Shown here piece after piece: positions 1 through 13,148 of a stretch of DNA of 64,000 bases. The DNA is from Sordaria brevicollis (lineage: Eukaryota; Ascomycota; Sordariomycetes; Sordariales; Sordariaceae): contig JAUTDP010000009.1 in the NCBI GenBank assembly GCA_033439795.1, positions 310,001-374,000 on the forward strand, given 5' to 3'. The notes under the pieces were generated by a model that worked only from the letters and a program-made list of their open reading frames with translations, was not told where the DNA came from and did not search any database. Both the position numbers and the translations under genes were made by a program. The number at the start of each line of letters is the position of its first letter. The stretch's first letter is position 1.

Positions 1-552
1 TGCCTTTGGCACAACCTCGTCGCCAACGGCGCTCTCCTGTTGATCCCTTCCACCCAGGCGCAAATCAAATGCCACCAGAACGGGGGAAGGCATGGTGTGC
101 CGTGTCTCGTGCCCCGATCCCGGTAAAGCCGCTCCATTGTCAAGGCCCCCGGGCGGGGCAGCGCGGGTGCCAAACCAGGCTTTTGGTGGGGTCGTGCATG
201 CCGCTTCCACTTCGGTTGGAGTCCCCCAGCGAAGCCCGTCCTGACGCCGGAGAGCGAATCTCGACTCACTATTGACTGCCCTGATTGCTTGATAGTATCC
301 AGTCACACTTTCGCCCTATTGCTCGGTCGCATTTACACAGGCCAGCCCTCTTTCAAGTTGTCTCTCCAGGTCTATCGATTTCCCCCACATCCTCACCGAG
401 TCCATATTATAACGCGGTCCCCTTGGGTGTCACTATTCACAGTCACGATCAGGCAGTTAACCGCTTGTCGCGTTCTACTAGGAACCTCGAACACGTCTGC
501 CCAAGCGTTAGTCACAGCCCGCTCGAGTCGCATCCAGAGGCAGATCACAACC
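1..552. other. Upstream region and 5' leader of the phosphoserine phosphatase gene
   Basis: No gene is recognised here. The reading frame of the downstream phosphatase stays open upstream to about 289, but that stretch is low-complexity and uses no convincing ATG. The first good start context is at 553 (ACAACC before ATG). I therefore read this stretch as promoter plus leader. No TATA box or operator could be assigned with confidence. Confidence 0.5.
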
Positions 553-2043
553 ATGTCCGACAAGAGCAACACCGCCCGCGTCCAACGGCCGTCGCTCTCC
601 TCTAACATGAGGAGCAGCTCGTACCTCCAGGAGCACCAGCAGTATCGTTCCCCCACCAAGCCCGAGGGTCACTATGGCATCGACACGGTTGTCGAGGACA
701 TGAACGCGACATCGATCGCAACCTCGCCAACACCCATTGTCCCTCCCAAGGGCGTCGCCCGCTTCAAGGGCATTCCTTCTCCTGAGCACCCGCCGACCAT
801 TGTCGAGAGCGGCCTGAGCCACGAGCTCTCGCATCCCAACTGTACCCCGGCTCCCGGCACCAGAAGCGACAAGCTCGTCGCAACTCTCTACTACAAGTCC
901 TCGGCACCGCGCATCTCCAATGCTATCCCTTCGCCCCAGCAGGCGTCTTCTCCTGCCGGAAGCCAGTCTCCCAAGGGCCGTGCCTCCGAATCAGAGATCC
1001 CCGGCAACATGGCCCCAACCAGCAGCCTTGACACCTTCCCCCTCGAGCCGCCCACCGCTGAACCTGAGCCTCTCGACCATCTTTATGGCTCCTACATCTC
1101 GCCCATGTGCATCACCTCTTTCCTCCACCTCATGTCCAGCTTCCCGCTGCCTCCCGGCGCTAGCGACCTGAACTCGGCCCACCGCTGCTTGAAGCTCGAT
1201 CAGACCCCAGACCACCACCCGCTCGTTGTCGAGCTGACTCTCTCTCCCGGCCCTTCGCTCGACTACCTCCCTCTGGCGGACTTGCGCAAGCATGAGCTTA
1301 TCTACCGATTCGAGCGCGAATGGAACGTTGATGTCGCTCTGCGCTCCGACACTCTCTTCCGCAGATACCCTCGCCTGGTCGTGTTCGATATGGACAGCAC
1401 ACTCATCACACAGGAGGTCATCGATCTCCTCGCTGCCACCATCAAGGACCCGCCCGACCTCGCCGCCCGCGTTGCCGACATCACCCACCGCGCCATGTTG
1501 GGCGAGCTCGAGTTCGATTCCGCCTTCCGCGAGCGCGTGAAGCTGCTCACCGGCCTCCCTGGCACCCTCTTCAACGATCTTCGTCCCGTTCTGGACGTTA
1601 CCAACGGTGTGCGCCCTCTGCTACGTGCTCTAAAGCGCCTGGGTGTCAAGACTGCTGTTCTCTCCGGCGGCTTCCTGCCCCTGACGAGCTGGCTGGCTGG
1701 TGAGCTCGGCATTGACTATGCGCATGCCAACGAGGTAGTCATTGACGAGGCCACTGGCCGTCTGACTGGCGAAGTTAAGGGACGCATTGTTGGCGCTGAG
1801 CGCAAGCGCGAGCTGCTGATGGAGATTGCGGCTAAGGAGGGCATTCCGCTGGATCAGGTGGTGGCTGTGGGAGACGGTGCGAACGACCTGCTCATGATGG
1901 GCGTGGCTGGTCTGGGTGTTGCGTGGAACGCGAAGCCGAGGGTGCAGATGGAGGCGAGCGCAAGGCTGAACGGTGATAGCTTGCTTGACTTGCTGTACCT
2001 GTTTGGATTCAACGATGAGGAGATCGCTCAGCTCACCCAGTAA
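553..2043 (+). CDS. ser2: Phosphoserine phosphatase (SerB/SER2 family)
   Basis: Single-exon gene of 496 residues. The enzyme hydrolyses 3-phosphoserine to serine, the last step of the phosphorylated serine pathway, in the cytosol. All HAD-superfamily motifs are visible: DMDST at residues 279-283 (nucleophile and acid/base aspartates), SGGF at 371-374, and GDGAND at 440-445 with the Mg-binding aspartates. The catalytic half starts near residue 270. Before it lies a Ser/Pro-rich, probably disordered stretch of about 170 residues and then a region that may correspond to the regulatory N-terminal domain of fungal SerB proteins. The protein is longer than the roughly 300-residue yeast enzyme because of this extension. 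ATG 553 was chosen for its context (ACAACCATGTCC). Family assignment is firm; the role of the N-terminal extension is unknown. Confidence 0.93.
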   Translation: MSDKSNTARVQRPSLSSNMRSSSYLQEHQQYRSPTKPEGHYGIDTVVEDMNATSIATSPTPIVPPKGVARFKGIPSPEHPPTIVESGLSHELSHPNCTPAPGTRSDKLVATLYYKSSAPRISNAIPSPQQASSPAGSQSPKGRASESEIPGNMAPTSSLDTFPLEPPTAEPEPLDHLYGSYISPMCITSFLHLMSSFPLPPGASDLNSAHRCLKLDQTPDHHPLVVELTLSPGPSLDYLPLADLRKHELIYRFEREWNVDVALRSDTLFRRYPRLVVFDMDSTLITQEVIDLLAATIKDPPDLAARVADITHRAMLGELEFDSAFRERVKLLTGLPGTLFNDLRPVLDVTNGVRPLLRALKRLGVKTAVLSGGFLPLTSWLAGELGIDYAHANEVVIDEATGRLTGEVKGRIVGAERKRELLMEIAAKEGIPLDQVVAVGDGANDLLMMGVAGLGVAWNAKPRVQMEASARLNGDSLLDLLYLFGFNDEEIAQLTQ

Positions 2044-5000
2044 AGGAGGTGATGTTCGAGCTCGGGGTAAGTAAGATGGGGAGTAATAGCTATAGCTTAC
2101 GTTTGGAAACAACGAGTGATCCCAAGGATATGGAGTCTGGGATGGGTATGGGTTATTTGGTATACGAACAGATACCTCCAAGTACATGGCGGTTGAGAAA
2201 ACAAAAGGATAAATGGTTGGACACACGGGTGGGACGGAATGATGATTAGTATTATCAGTTAGCCAGCCTGGCGATTAGGGTAGAAACGAAACATGAAAGT
2301 ATTGATCATCTTCTCTTCCACGGGCCAGCCTGATGATATCAGTAAGCCGGTTCAGGTCCCCAAGCAACTTCCCAGGACACAGGTCGATCCAAATCGATAT
2401 CGATCGATCGGATCATGGAAGACGCACCCCCATTGTGGGTATGACGTATGGTTACCGCAGGAGTGGGCAATGCTGCATTGGACGCACGCATTTCTCGAAC
2501 GAAATGTGGGTGTGTCCAGACTCTCCGCTACTATCGTCCAAGTGGAAATAACAGTCAGTTCCAGGGATAACAAATATCGTTCTGCCATAGCTTGGTTCTA
2601 CGTATAATACGTTTAATGTTCTCGAGAGTATAGAACCTAAGGTGGATGTCAACCCTTGGTAAATGGATTCAAGCACACACATCTTGATGCCTCTAGATCA
2701 CCCCGCGGGCTATGTAGTACGTAACAAGAAATGCGGTGTCCCCTCATGACGATGATGAACCTTGATGGCCCTCATACATGTCGGGTAACAGTGGGTATGG
2801 ATGTGACCTGGTCGTTGATAAAGGTTATTTCGACAATTTGCTATGTATTAGGTAGGTTGTGGAAATAACTTCATATCGACATCAGAACAATATGGAGAAC
2901 AACCTAATTTGATGCTCTTTCTGGTGCCGTGTACACTTTCCCATCTCAAATCCAGAACTCAATATCAAGCACTGTTTGCAAAATGTTTCTCGTATTGGGG
3001 CGACGGCATCAACAAAAGTCGACTACAGTTGGTTTTTGTTTTCACTATCATCACATGAAAGGTCTTAGTAAGATGAACGTCCACACAAAACAACAAACAA
3101 TATTTAGGGTGTCTCAATGCTTGTAGGTTATCCCATCTCGTGGGAGACAGTGAGATAATGTCTCGTTTGCAAGCCCGTTGTCCTCGAGTCTCGACATAAA
3201 CACTCAAAATCTCCATTCGGTCGCAACTGACGAATCCAGGTTTGGTTCCAAGTTCGTGGACAACAAAGATGGCTCGGGCGATCGAGAATCCTCTGGAACA
3301 ATTTCCAAGCCAACGTCAGTTCATCCCAAGATCCAAGATGAAACTGCCGCGGTCTTTTTGCAATTTGCCACCGGGTGAGAGATTCTGGGCAAACCGGCAA
3401 CCCAGGCTCATATGAAGCTATCTCCAAACGAGCGGCACGAAGGCGACAAGTCCGGCAAGGAGCTTCCGCAAAATGGATACGAATTAGGAAGTTATTTTAT
3501 TTGCTCATTGGGTTCACTGAATCACATTGCCGTGAACAGACACCGATATGATTGTTCAATAAGCCGGCACGTTATGGTGTACATGTAAGGGAAGAATCTA
3601 CAATAGATCTCTGACTTCATAGCTGACCACACAATGCTCCGTCAATACCAATCATGGTGATGTCTTCATCATCGAGGTGCGAACCTCAACGGACATCGCA
3701 TCTGTGATTGCCGTGGCACCAGAAGCGCACACGAACGGGGTTCCGGGGCCGGGCGGCAAACTATTGCAGGGGTCTCGCCGCATGATCCACCGAGAAGCCG
3801 TCCAATAAAACCACTGGGAAAAGCATGCGGGAGGGAGGACGAAACCGTTGCAGCTGTACAGTAGACCTCTCCAATGGGCATTGCCGGTCGTCGGTGGCGG
3901 GCGGGGCGGACAGGGCGGGGACAAAAGAGAGAGGGAAAAAAAAAAAAAATGAAAAGAGGTTCGTCCATCCGGTGGAGCGTGTGAGGAGAGGAACCTTGAC
4001 GAACAAAGGACATGATCCGGGACAAGAGTCCAGATGCGATCTGGCGTTCAAAAAAAAAGCTTGATGTTGTCCACTTTGACTTCCACTTTTCTGCGGAACC
4101 CCACTTGATAGTCCTATCAAAACTCCGGCGTCCGCAAGTGGAAGCTGGAACAGATAGTGTAACCTCCGCCATAGCCCTAACCCCGGAGGAATCAAGATCA
4201 CGATTCTCTCGGACAGTGAGGTTTCATTGGCGGTTGCATTCGTGTTCTCGTTGGTCTTGGTTGAAACTGGAAGCTTAGTAGAGATATGGTTTTCTCGGAC
4301 AACCACGACGGGCGTCTCACACGAGACTTGAATAGAATGCGAATTCTCCGCAGCCATTGGCCTGGCTAGCTCAATGTCAAACAATCAAGACATGCCAGGT
4401 TGAGTGGCATTGCATCCGACTACCAACGCAGCCGACAGCATGGCAAGGACAGCATGCGGCACCAAGAAAACGCTATCTTTCCCTTCGCCTGGATAGGCAG
4501 GCGTCCAGGCCCCAAACCAACGCATTGCTCTGCGATGAAGAGACCATGGAAACCGGAACAGATTGTAAACGTCAAAAGTGAGGGGAGCATAATTCCAGGA
4601 TCCAGAAGGTATTTGCAAAAAGGCCACACATAGTGGCATTCATGGCCACGCCTTCACGATAACTCGAGTTCTCGACGTCGACGTCTTGGACGATTCGCGG
4701 TCAACAAGGTTTTTGGAAAGCAACACTGCCCCTGTGCGGCAACACTGCGGGGTGTGCCTCACCAGCGAATTAAAAAATTTGAATCACGCCGGCCGCCAGA
4801 GAAACTCATCAGATTCCTTGTCGTATCGCCTGTGGTTGGGCTGGAAGCCAGACGCGCCAGGAAAAGCCCAAACTGCATGAGCCCTTCACGGCTAGCACGC
4901 AGGCCATCCCCTGGGAGTACCTTTATATCACTGACAATGTACATATCCACAACTGAGTTACACTACCCGACGTCGTAGGTTTTGAAGCTGGTGGGTAGCC

Positions 5001-5640
5001 AGGTAGCGTAGGAGGCAGGAAAAAAATTCATCGACAGTCCCAACGCTCGTCTCAATGCGTTTCCGGCAACGCAATCCGCCGTGAGGGATGGAGGGTGAGG
5101 TAAATGCCAGGGATCGGCATCGAGATATTGGAGGGGCAAACAGGTGCTTCACAACTCGTCAAATTCTCAGCCGAAGGAGGGGCAGAGAGATGGAGGGGCA
5201 AAGCAGGCAGGCAAGCAGGCAACCAGTCGGATGAGGGCAAGCTTCACAATAGGATGACCGATTGCAGCCTTCACTCGTGCCGACGCCAAACTGTGATTTT
5301 TTGAACTGGATGATTGTGCGGTCAAATTCGTTCGCCTTTTCGCGTGAAGCGTCAGATCAAACAAAATATCGTTGGGTGAATGAGACGGAGAGGCAAATCA
5401 CTCGAAAAATGGAAATCAGACCGTCTAAAACCCCACTTTGGCTAGGCAAACAAGGGTGGTGAATGCGATCGAATAGCGCAGAGGGGCTGTGAATGGTACT
5501 CGGCGAGCAATAATCTGGTACGTGAAGGGGAGTTTGGGACGGCAAGGAGCGGCATGAACAAGGGTGGAGGTCGAAAATTTGACGAATTTTGAGGGCTAGG
5601 CCCACTTTTTCATTCCATTTTTTTTTGTGCTCCTGCAGGC
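2044..5640. other. Long intergenic region upstream of tef1
   Basis: About 3.6 kb without a gene I can support. The first few hundred bases should hold the 3' UTR of the phosphatase gene. The rest contains scattered short open frames with no recognisable domain, a short A-run near 3940-3950 and ordinary mixed base composition with no RIP signature. It probably includes the distal promoter of tef1. Confidence 0.5.
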
Positions 5641-5816
5641 TGACCTGACCCCACCAAGACCTTGCCCCCTCCACACTCGACTTAAAATCTCAACCCTCCG
5701 CCAAACTATTTCAACCTCTTTCCTCTTCCTCTCTTCGTCGGCATACCTGATTCAAGCAATCTCCTGCCACTTCAAATTTCTAGCGCAAGTCGCCAGTCAG
5801 CACATCAACCGTCAAA
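5641..5816 (+). promoter_or_regulatory. CT-rich 5' leader/core promoter of tef1
   Basis: The stretch just before the tef1 start is strongly pyrimidine-rich on the sense strand, with runs of CCT and TCTTCC between 5660 and 5745, ending in a purine-containing start context (GTCAAAATGG). Pyrimidine-rich leaders at or near the transcription start are typical of highly expressed ascomycete genes such as EF-1alpha, ribosomal protein and gpd genes. No TATA box is obvious. The exact transcription start cannot be read from sequence. Confidence 0.4.
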
Positions 5817-7603
5817 ATGGGGTATGTTCATCCATCATCACGTCGCTGTCGTCGCCGTTATCAATCAGATTGCGCGCGCGCTCGACTCGTTTTTCGCATC
5901 GGTCGCTAACAACCACACAGCAAGGAGGACAAGACTCACATCAACGTCGTCGTTATCGGCCACGTCGATTCCGGCAAGTCTACCACTACCGGTCACTTGA
6001 TCTACAAGTGCGGTGGTATTGACAAGCGTACCATCGAGAAGTTCGAGAAGGTCAGTAGCAATCTGCTCAGCTCAAGATTCCGATCATCATTCATCTCGCG
6101 CTGCGATTTCGCCGCCTTTGGGCATTTCCCCTCTGGTTTGGCTTTGTGGCAGCCCCTCACTTTCTCATGGTGGGGGCGGGGCACACAAAGATTTTTGCGT
6201 CGCTGCGCACAGACCCTCTTACCCCACGTTCACATCAACATCAAGCCACACCGCCTGCCTCACATCGAGACATGATGCTGACTACCAACAACAGGAAGCC
6301 GCTGAGCTCGGCAAGGGTTCCTTCAAGTATGCCTGGGTTCTTGACAAGCTCAAGGCCGAGCGTGAGCGTGGTATCACCATCGATATCGCCCTCTGGAAGT
6401 TCGAGACTCCCAAGTACTACGTCACCGTCATCGGTATGTCACATCACAACATACAACATCTGCATCAACTCGTGCTAATCATTTGTCGCAACAGATGCCC
6501 CCGGCCATCGTGATTTCATCAAGAACATGATCACTGGTACTTCCCAGGCTGATTGCGCTATTCTCATCATTGCCGCCGGTACTGGTGAGTTCGAGGCTGG
6601 TATCTCCAAGGATGGCCAGACCCGTGAGCACGCTCTGCTCGCCTACACCCTCGGTGTCAAGCAGCTCATTGTTGCCATCAACAAGATGGACACCACCCAG
6701 TGGTCCCAGGCTCGTTTCGAGGAGATCATCAAGGAGACCAAGAACTTCATCAAGAAGGTTGGCTACAACCCCGCTGGTGTCGCTTTCGTCCCCATCTCCG
6801 GCTTCAACGGCGACAACATGCTTGAGCCCTCCACCAACTGCCCCTGGTACAAGGGTTGGGAGAAGGAGACCAAGGCCGGCAAGTCCACTGGCAAGACCCT
6901 CCTCGAGGCCATCGACGCCATTGAGCCCCCCAAGCGTCCCACCGACAAGCCCCTCCGTCTTCCCCTCCAGGATGTCTACAAGATCGGTGGTATTGGCACA
7001 GTGCCCGTCGGCCGTATCGAGACTGGTGTCCTCAAGCCCGGTATGGTCGTTACCTTCGCTCCTTCCAACGTCACCACTGAAGTCAAGTCCGTCGAGATGC
7101 ACCACGAGCAGCTTGCTCAGGGTGTCCCCGGTGACAACGTCGGCTTCAACGTGAAGAACGTTTCCGTCAAGGATATCCGCCGTGGTAACGTTGCCGGTGA
7201 CTCCAAGAACGACCCCCCTGCTGGCGCTGCCTCTTTCACCGCCCAGGTTATCGTCCTTAACCACCCCGGCCAGGTCGGTGCCGGCTACGCTCCCGTCCTC
7301 GATTGCCACACTGCCCACATTGCCTGCAAGTTCGCCGAGCTCCTCGAGAAGATCGACCGCCGTACTGGTAAGGCTGTTGAGGCCTCCCCCAAGTTCATCA
7401 AGTCTGGTGATGCCGCCATCGTCAAGATGATTCCCTCCAAGCCCATGTGCGTTGAGGCTTTCACCGACTACCCTCCCCTTGGCCGTTTCGCCGTCCGTGA
7501 CATGCGTCAGACCGTCGCTGTCGGTGTCATCAAGGCCGTCGAGAAGTCCACTGGCGCCGCTGGCAAGGTCACCAAGTCCGCTGCCAAGGCTGCCAAGAAG
7601 TAA
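5817..7603 (+). CDS. tef1: Translation elongation factor EF-1alpha
   Basis: Four exons: 5817-5821, 5921-6050, 6295-6433 and 6495-7603, giving 460 residues, the usual fungal length. The protein delivers aminoacyl-tRNA to the ribosomal A site as a GTP complex. The GTPase motifs are intact: GHVDSGKST at 14-22, DAPGH at 91-95 and NKMD at 153-156. The beta-barrel domains II and III follow, ending in a lysine-rich tail (AAKAAKK). All introns are GT-AG, with branch sites CTAAC (intron 1), CTGAC (intron 2, 244 nt) and CTAAT (intron 3). Exon 1 encodes only ATG plus two bases, the known layout in Sordariales tef1. Codon use is strongly C-biased at third positions (ATC, GTC, AAG, CTC), as expected for a very highly expressed gene. 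Confidence 0.99.
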
Positions 7604-9917
7604 ATTTCTTCTTCCTAGCAAGCAAAAAATTTACGAATCTCCTTGCGTTGCATGAGCACTCGGTTGTTTTGGGCACAATGTTGAGAGGGTTGGTCTGGGA
7701 TTTATGACGGATGCAAAACCTCCTGTGTGCTGAGGACAAGATAGAGGCTAGATAATGACTACAAAATGATGATTCCCCATGAACAAGTAACAAACGGTTC
7801 CTTTACTCTGCAGTGTTCCATCGTGTGTGTTTTATCCGGCTGACTGTCTTGCTGATGCCCATTTGCTTCACCCAACGATTACACAACGTTCATGTAGCTA
7901 GGAACTTGGAGGAGAGGTCTAGCGCCATACACTTCACAACCCACATATGGTGTTGTCATTCAACTGGGCATCCTGAGAAGTCTTGATTGCTCTTACGAAG
8001 GTCTAGCTGTTCAATACCCAAGATGTGATGTGTTTCCCGTCAACTCCATGGGCTGACCTCACGGCTTGTTCCAATTCCAGACATCTTGCCTCCTTGCAAC
8101 GCTCAACTTCCGTTATCCCAGGCAAGTTGCATATCAGTTTTATCTTCTGCTTGCCTCCTTGCTCATCGTGTCTTGTATGAGGGTTTACAGAGAGCTTGTC
8201 TATCTGCTTTTCTTGAGTTTCGCCTTTGTTCGATGAACTGAGTGTAGGCTTATAGAGACGAGGTAATGACTGAGAGGTTATTAGGCATACATTCTAACCC
8301 TGGTTTGTTTATTAGCTCGGTACAAAAGAACGCCCATTTCTATCCTCGAGCCAGTAAAGGTGTAAAGGGTTCCAATTTTTAGCGGATAGATGTTGAAGAA
8401 GGGTAGCCGTCTTATATTTCTTAAGTTCTCAGAGGCCTGGAGAGGGATGGGAAGAAGCGGCAAGAGGCAGAAAAAGGCTTTGTGGCGCTCTTTGCCCTGG
8501 TCCGAATGTCTGCTGCTTCAAACGAAAAGCCAGAGCAGGCCAATGGGGGCTCATGATTTCTCTATTTAACCCCGGCTCGAAGTGTCGAGCTAATAAACAA
8601 ACCAGTCTTGTATTGTATAAAAAGTGTGGGTGTACTTTGGTCGTCTTGTGTGAATAGTCCTTAGAGGGTTTGGTTGAACTAGATGTTTCCATGAAGAATG
8701 TATTTTCTTCTTTCTTAGAGAAGGAGGTCTTTTGCAGATTGCTACGAGTTCTTGAGGTGGGTTCTCTGTTTTGTGCAGTTACGTCATGTTCACTATCGTG
8801 TTTCTCTTGTGTTCCTACACAAGTGATCTGAAAACCACTGAGATGCTTAGATTGAGCAGCAAGGTGGATGAAGCTTACATGTATAGGCTGTTTAAATCAG
8901 ATACGTCTTTGGTCTTCTACAGCTCTGTTACTTTATTTGGTTCGTCGTTCTCTTGATTCTTTTCCTTCGGTCATCACTGACACTTAAAGCGGTTTTTTTC
9001 TGTCAACATAAACGCACGTAACAATGTTGCTAACAGCTTCTTATAGAGATCCAACCACAGTATAGTAGTATAGTAGAACTGGTTGGTGACAAAATGACTG
9101 GGAGGTACTACGATATGGGTTGACAATGTGTTATTAGCAAAATCACAAAATGCGTGCGAGTTTCAACCTTACATGAAGTTGACGAAGTTATGATGAATAC
9201 CGTTGACATCTTATCTTGAGCACTGCTTTGACTGCCTTTTGAGGAAAGTAGTTGATATGACGAGTTTAGGAATAATGTAACTGGTGTTTTCTTCTCACAC
9301 CAGTTGGCGTTAACGTGAAACAAGAAACCTAACAAACTTCGTCTTCGCTGACAAATCTTTGATGAAACTTCCAGGGGGTTTAAAAAGGAACTCGTAGTCT
9401 CTTTTCGTATGTGATACTCATGAGCTACTTGCAGAGAAAACGGTCAGTATATCTGTTCTGTTGGCCTGCCCTTTCGATAACTCAAGATACGCTACGCCTC
9501 GGAGATGGATTGTCTCGGTATTACAGAAACGTTGAAAATGCCTACGCGAAGTCCACGTAAACGAATGATTATAAGCGATCAGTATCGGGTGTAATTCATG
9601 TGATATAAATTTTAGTATGACCGATATCTTGCACCAGAGATTTTAGACCCATCCATTTAAGCAACTCCCCCGTCTAAATCTCTACATATCTTACACACAT
9701 ATGAACATATATACCTCTATCGACTGGACAATGTTTGACCAATCTTCAAGCAAACCCCATGCAAGAATAAACCGAAAACACAACCGCTCCGTTCCACTCC
9801 AATCCCAATGCCTGTTAACCGTTTTACCTTTTGATTTTCCAATTCCCATGTTATACATACGTAGTTTTTAAACAACTCATGCCATCTTTACAACACACCT
9901 ACTATGTATGCATGAAA
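7604..9917. other. Intergenic region between tef1 and the Sls1-type gene
   Basis: About 2.3 kb between two convergent genes. The left part should carry the 3' UTR of tef1 and the right edge that of the minus-strand gene. The short open frames inside show no domain and no coding-like codon bias. I see no RNA gene, repeat or transposon remnant. Confidence 0.5.
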
Positions 9918-12900
9918 TTACTTCCCTTGCCAAGCAGGCGGCGCCCTGCCGCTGACAATATCCTCAACGACATTCAAGAAAGCCTTGAGATGCTTAGGAT
10001 CGTTGCCGTCCCATGGGGCAGAATCATCGACGACCGACTCTTCACCCTCCTTCCTTTCAAGAGGTGGGAGCTCGTCCAGCCACTCGTCCTTCTTGATCTC
10101 CTTGTCGAGGGCATTCTTGAGTTCTTCCTTTCCTGGGGCGTCCGGGTCGCGGTCTTCCATGTCCTCGAGCTCAAGGTTATTGAGCTCATCCGCTGCTTCC
10201 TGCGCCGCGGCGGATGGTTCCCTGGCAGCAGGTTCTTCTCCTCCCGCCAAGTCCATGAGCTCGCGGAAATGTGCACTGGCATCGCTAGTCGTTGTGGTGC
10301 CAGAGTCCCACTTCTTAGGGGCGCCGGGCGTGAGGTAGCCGTCAGACATACGCCCGTTGAGGGGGGTAATGGTGGCGTTTCCGCCGGGACCGGCAGTGGG
10401 ATCAAGTTTGGCAGGCTTGATGGAGCTAGCAGGAAGAGGAGCTCCCTTCCTGAGCTCAGCAAGATAGTTAGGGCTAAGAGCTCGGGTCACCTCGGCGCGG
10501 ACTGCGTCCACAGAGAACTCGGCGTATCTGCCGCCACGCTGTCCAGCTTCGATGGATCGGTATGTGGCCGTAAAGCCCTTGTAATCCGCCGCAACACGCC
10601 TGTGAATCTCCATTCCAGCAAACAAATACTTGACAGGAACGTTTTCTTGCTGAATCTTCTTGAGAGATGGCCCCATCAAGAGGCGCTTGGGTAGGGGCAA
10701 TGCTTCGATGGAAGGGGGTGTCTTAAGCTTTCCGTCCCAAGGACGCAGGTCAGACTTATTCAAGAAGTTGATTAATTGTTCGTACTCGTTAATCATCTTG
10801 GCGTCCATGGTAAAGTAGCGGGACTGCTTGAGCCGAACATCGACGGGTGAGCTGGGACAGATAATGTCACTTGTGAAGGACTCGGCGATAGCGCGAAGAG
10901 ATCTGAAACCCTTGATCTCACGGTGATCAGCTTCAAGAATTAGCTCCAAGTCAGGGGCAGACGTGGCATTAACAGAGCCGGGCTGCTCAGGAGCGGGTAT
11001 GAAGCGCATGACAAGGTCAGAGTGGTATAGTCCCTGAGTCTTGAGGTTGTTCGCAAACTTTAGCTCAGAAAGTGGAGGGAGCACAGGCATGAAGGTTCGG
11101 CTGAGAGAGGTGTCGAGACGGCTTGGGAAGCCAGAGGTGGAAGCTGAACCGGCAATACGGCCACGCTGGGCTTGCGTTGAGTCCGGCGATTTAGAGGGAG
11201 CATGAAGGACGTGGCCGAAGATGGCACGGGTGTCTGTCTCCGGGTGTTCCGACCACCCCTTCGCGCCCTCGTCCCCGTGCAACTCGGGGAATGAAGTTTT
11301 GAGCACCCGCGAGAGAGGTGCTTCTTTAGCCAGGTTGAGTGGATGAGGAAGAATGTCGGCGGGTATCTGTACATCTGTAGAAGACCCTGCCTTGGGCACC
11401 GCCGAAATCCACCTCGCCCAATGCTTTATCCGTTCCTGCCAAGGAAGCTTCGACTGGCAGTTGGGCTCAATAAGCCAGCGGCCGTCTTCTGTTTCGGAAG
11501 GGGGCAGAGTCAAGGTAGTGTGCTCGGTGCGCGGTTTCTGGCCGAAAGCAACAAGAAGGAATCGCTGGACGACGTCGGCCAAGTTCTCCAAGTTCTCGTT
11601 TCTCCCGGGCATGTCAATCCATGTAACATTGATCTAGCACATGTGATAAATGGTAAGTATTAAATCGAATAGCAAAAAAAAATTGGTACACTGGCAGCTT
11701 ACGTTATTGCTATCTGGGTCAAAGCGGACCACAGAGTGAGTAACATCCCCCACCGACTTGAGAATTGCTGGGTTCTTGGCCTGCTTGATAATGGGACCAA
11801 GGTCAAGACTGACGGTCTTTGCACACTCGAGGACTCTGTTGACTTCGGAAAGAACAAGTTCAGACATGGCCTTTGGCGCATTGATACAAATCGCCTTGCT
11901 CGAGGGAACGAGTTCGATCTTCTGACCGGCGATCAGAGTGTTTCGTGAGATGTCGGCGAGCCACTTCTTTGATCCAACTGTGGGTAGAGGAAATGATTAG
12001 TTACATCTGGCATAATACATCAAGCAAGAGCTGCACGTACGCATCAAGAGGGCAAACTCCACATCGCGTAGGCTCACAACCAAGTGGCCTTGACCATCGA
12101 TAACATCATAGGAAGCCAGCTCCCAGCACTCAAGCATAATCCGCAGGGCAAGCTTCTGCTTTGGCTTCGTGTCCGGACGGTAGTATCCGCGCAGCGTAGG
12201 ATGTCTGTAGTCGTAGGAGGTCATGGCACCCTCGACAGCAGGAATCCAGGGATAGCGCTTGACGATCCATGGGGGATCCGCTTCAAGCGGCTTCGATAGC
12301 ACCTGTTGGGCCTCCGCATGATGGATAAGGTACTGTTCGAGTTGGCGACTGGTAAAGCTGGTGTGAAGCGTCTCCAGGAGTTCTGCGAACTGCAGTCCAG
12401 TAAGAACGCCATCTTCAGGCCGGAGTTCCTGTATGTTCTCGAGGACCTCCTCCTCGACGGGGTAAAGACTGTGCTTCTCCAAGGACTCCTCGAGATCGAC
12501 CACGGTGGTATGCACAGGAGCCGGCGTAACCTCTGGCGTCTGGCGCTTAGCCAGTCTACCTCGACTGCGCAAGACAACCACTTGAGAGGGCTTCCCAAGC
12601 GTGCCGACGCCGAGGTCTTCCTCTTTGATTGCCATTTTCTGACCCTTGTGTCTAAACCATGTCTCCGGTTTCCTTTCTCGTCTTTCCGCCGGCGAGTACC
12701 GTATTATTTTGGGCCCCTCGGATTTGTCATCACTTTGGGTGGTTTGGATGGGTTGGTTGTCATTTTCGGGGAGCTTGTTATCGACGGCATCGAAGCCCTG
12801 GATAATTTGCCTTGTTATGTCCGCCGGGTCCATCCGACCCAAATCCGCCTTTCCATTGAAGGGATCCGGATTGAATAAGTCTTGGTTTCGGTTCGATTCG

Positions 12901-13148
12901 TCAGGCGCATCAGTACTGTCCCTGAGCTTTTTGCTGATATCGGCGGCATCGGCTTGGTCAGAGGAATAGTGTCGTCTGGCGGCGAAGAGGGTAGCAGGAG
13001 CAGGAGCGGGAGTGACGGCGGCGGCGCGGGTTGCCGATGGTGGTGTAAATGGAAGCGGCCTTCTGGTCGTTAAGGTAGTCGCGGCACCGGTGAGCTGTAA
13101 GCGGCACCGCAGGCAAACAAAGTTGCCGCCGACCTTTCGACTGAGCAT
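9918..13148 (-). CDS. sls1: Mitochondrial Sls1-type membrane protein (KH-like domains)
   Basis: Three exons on the minus strand: 13148-12041, 11977-11703 and 11633-9918, giving 1032 residues. The N-terminus (MLSRKVGG, then arginine/alanine-rich to about residue 60 and ending in RRHYSS) looks like a mitochondrial targeting peptide. The central part, with motifs such as LRPEDGVLTGLQF and then KKWLADISRNTLIAGQK, matches the order of the SLS1 N-terminal domain followed by the KH-like repeats of that family. In yeast, Sls1 is an inner-membrane protein that couples mitochondrial transcription to translation. The C-terminus is acidic and low-complexity. Splice sites are GTACGT and GTAAGC donors with CAG and TAG acceptors, and all phases agree. 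Neighbour: head to head with nse3 across 517 bp. The family call is from recognition, not a search; the first half is poorly conserved. Confidence 0.8.

Noticed and set aside
3761..4384. 207-codon minus-strand open frame upstream of tef1
   Set aside because: No domain, low-complexity phenylalanine run from a poly-A stretch, isolated and without codon bias. Could be a chance frame.
6479..7621. 380-codon open frame on the minus strand opposite tef1
   Set aside because: It is the antisense shadow of the strongly C-biased tef1 coding frame; composition is Gly/Leu/Asp-rich with no domain.
9831..10694. 287-codon plus-strand open frame opposite the Sls1-type gene
   Set aside because: Shadow of the low-complexity acidic C-terminus of the minus-strand gene; no domain.
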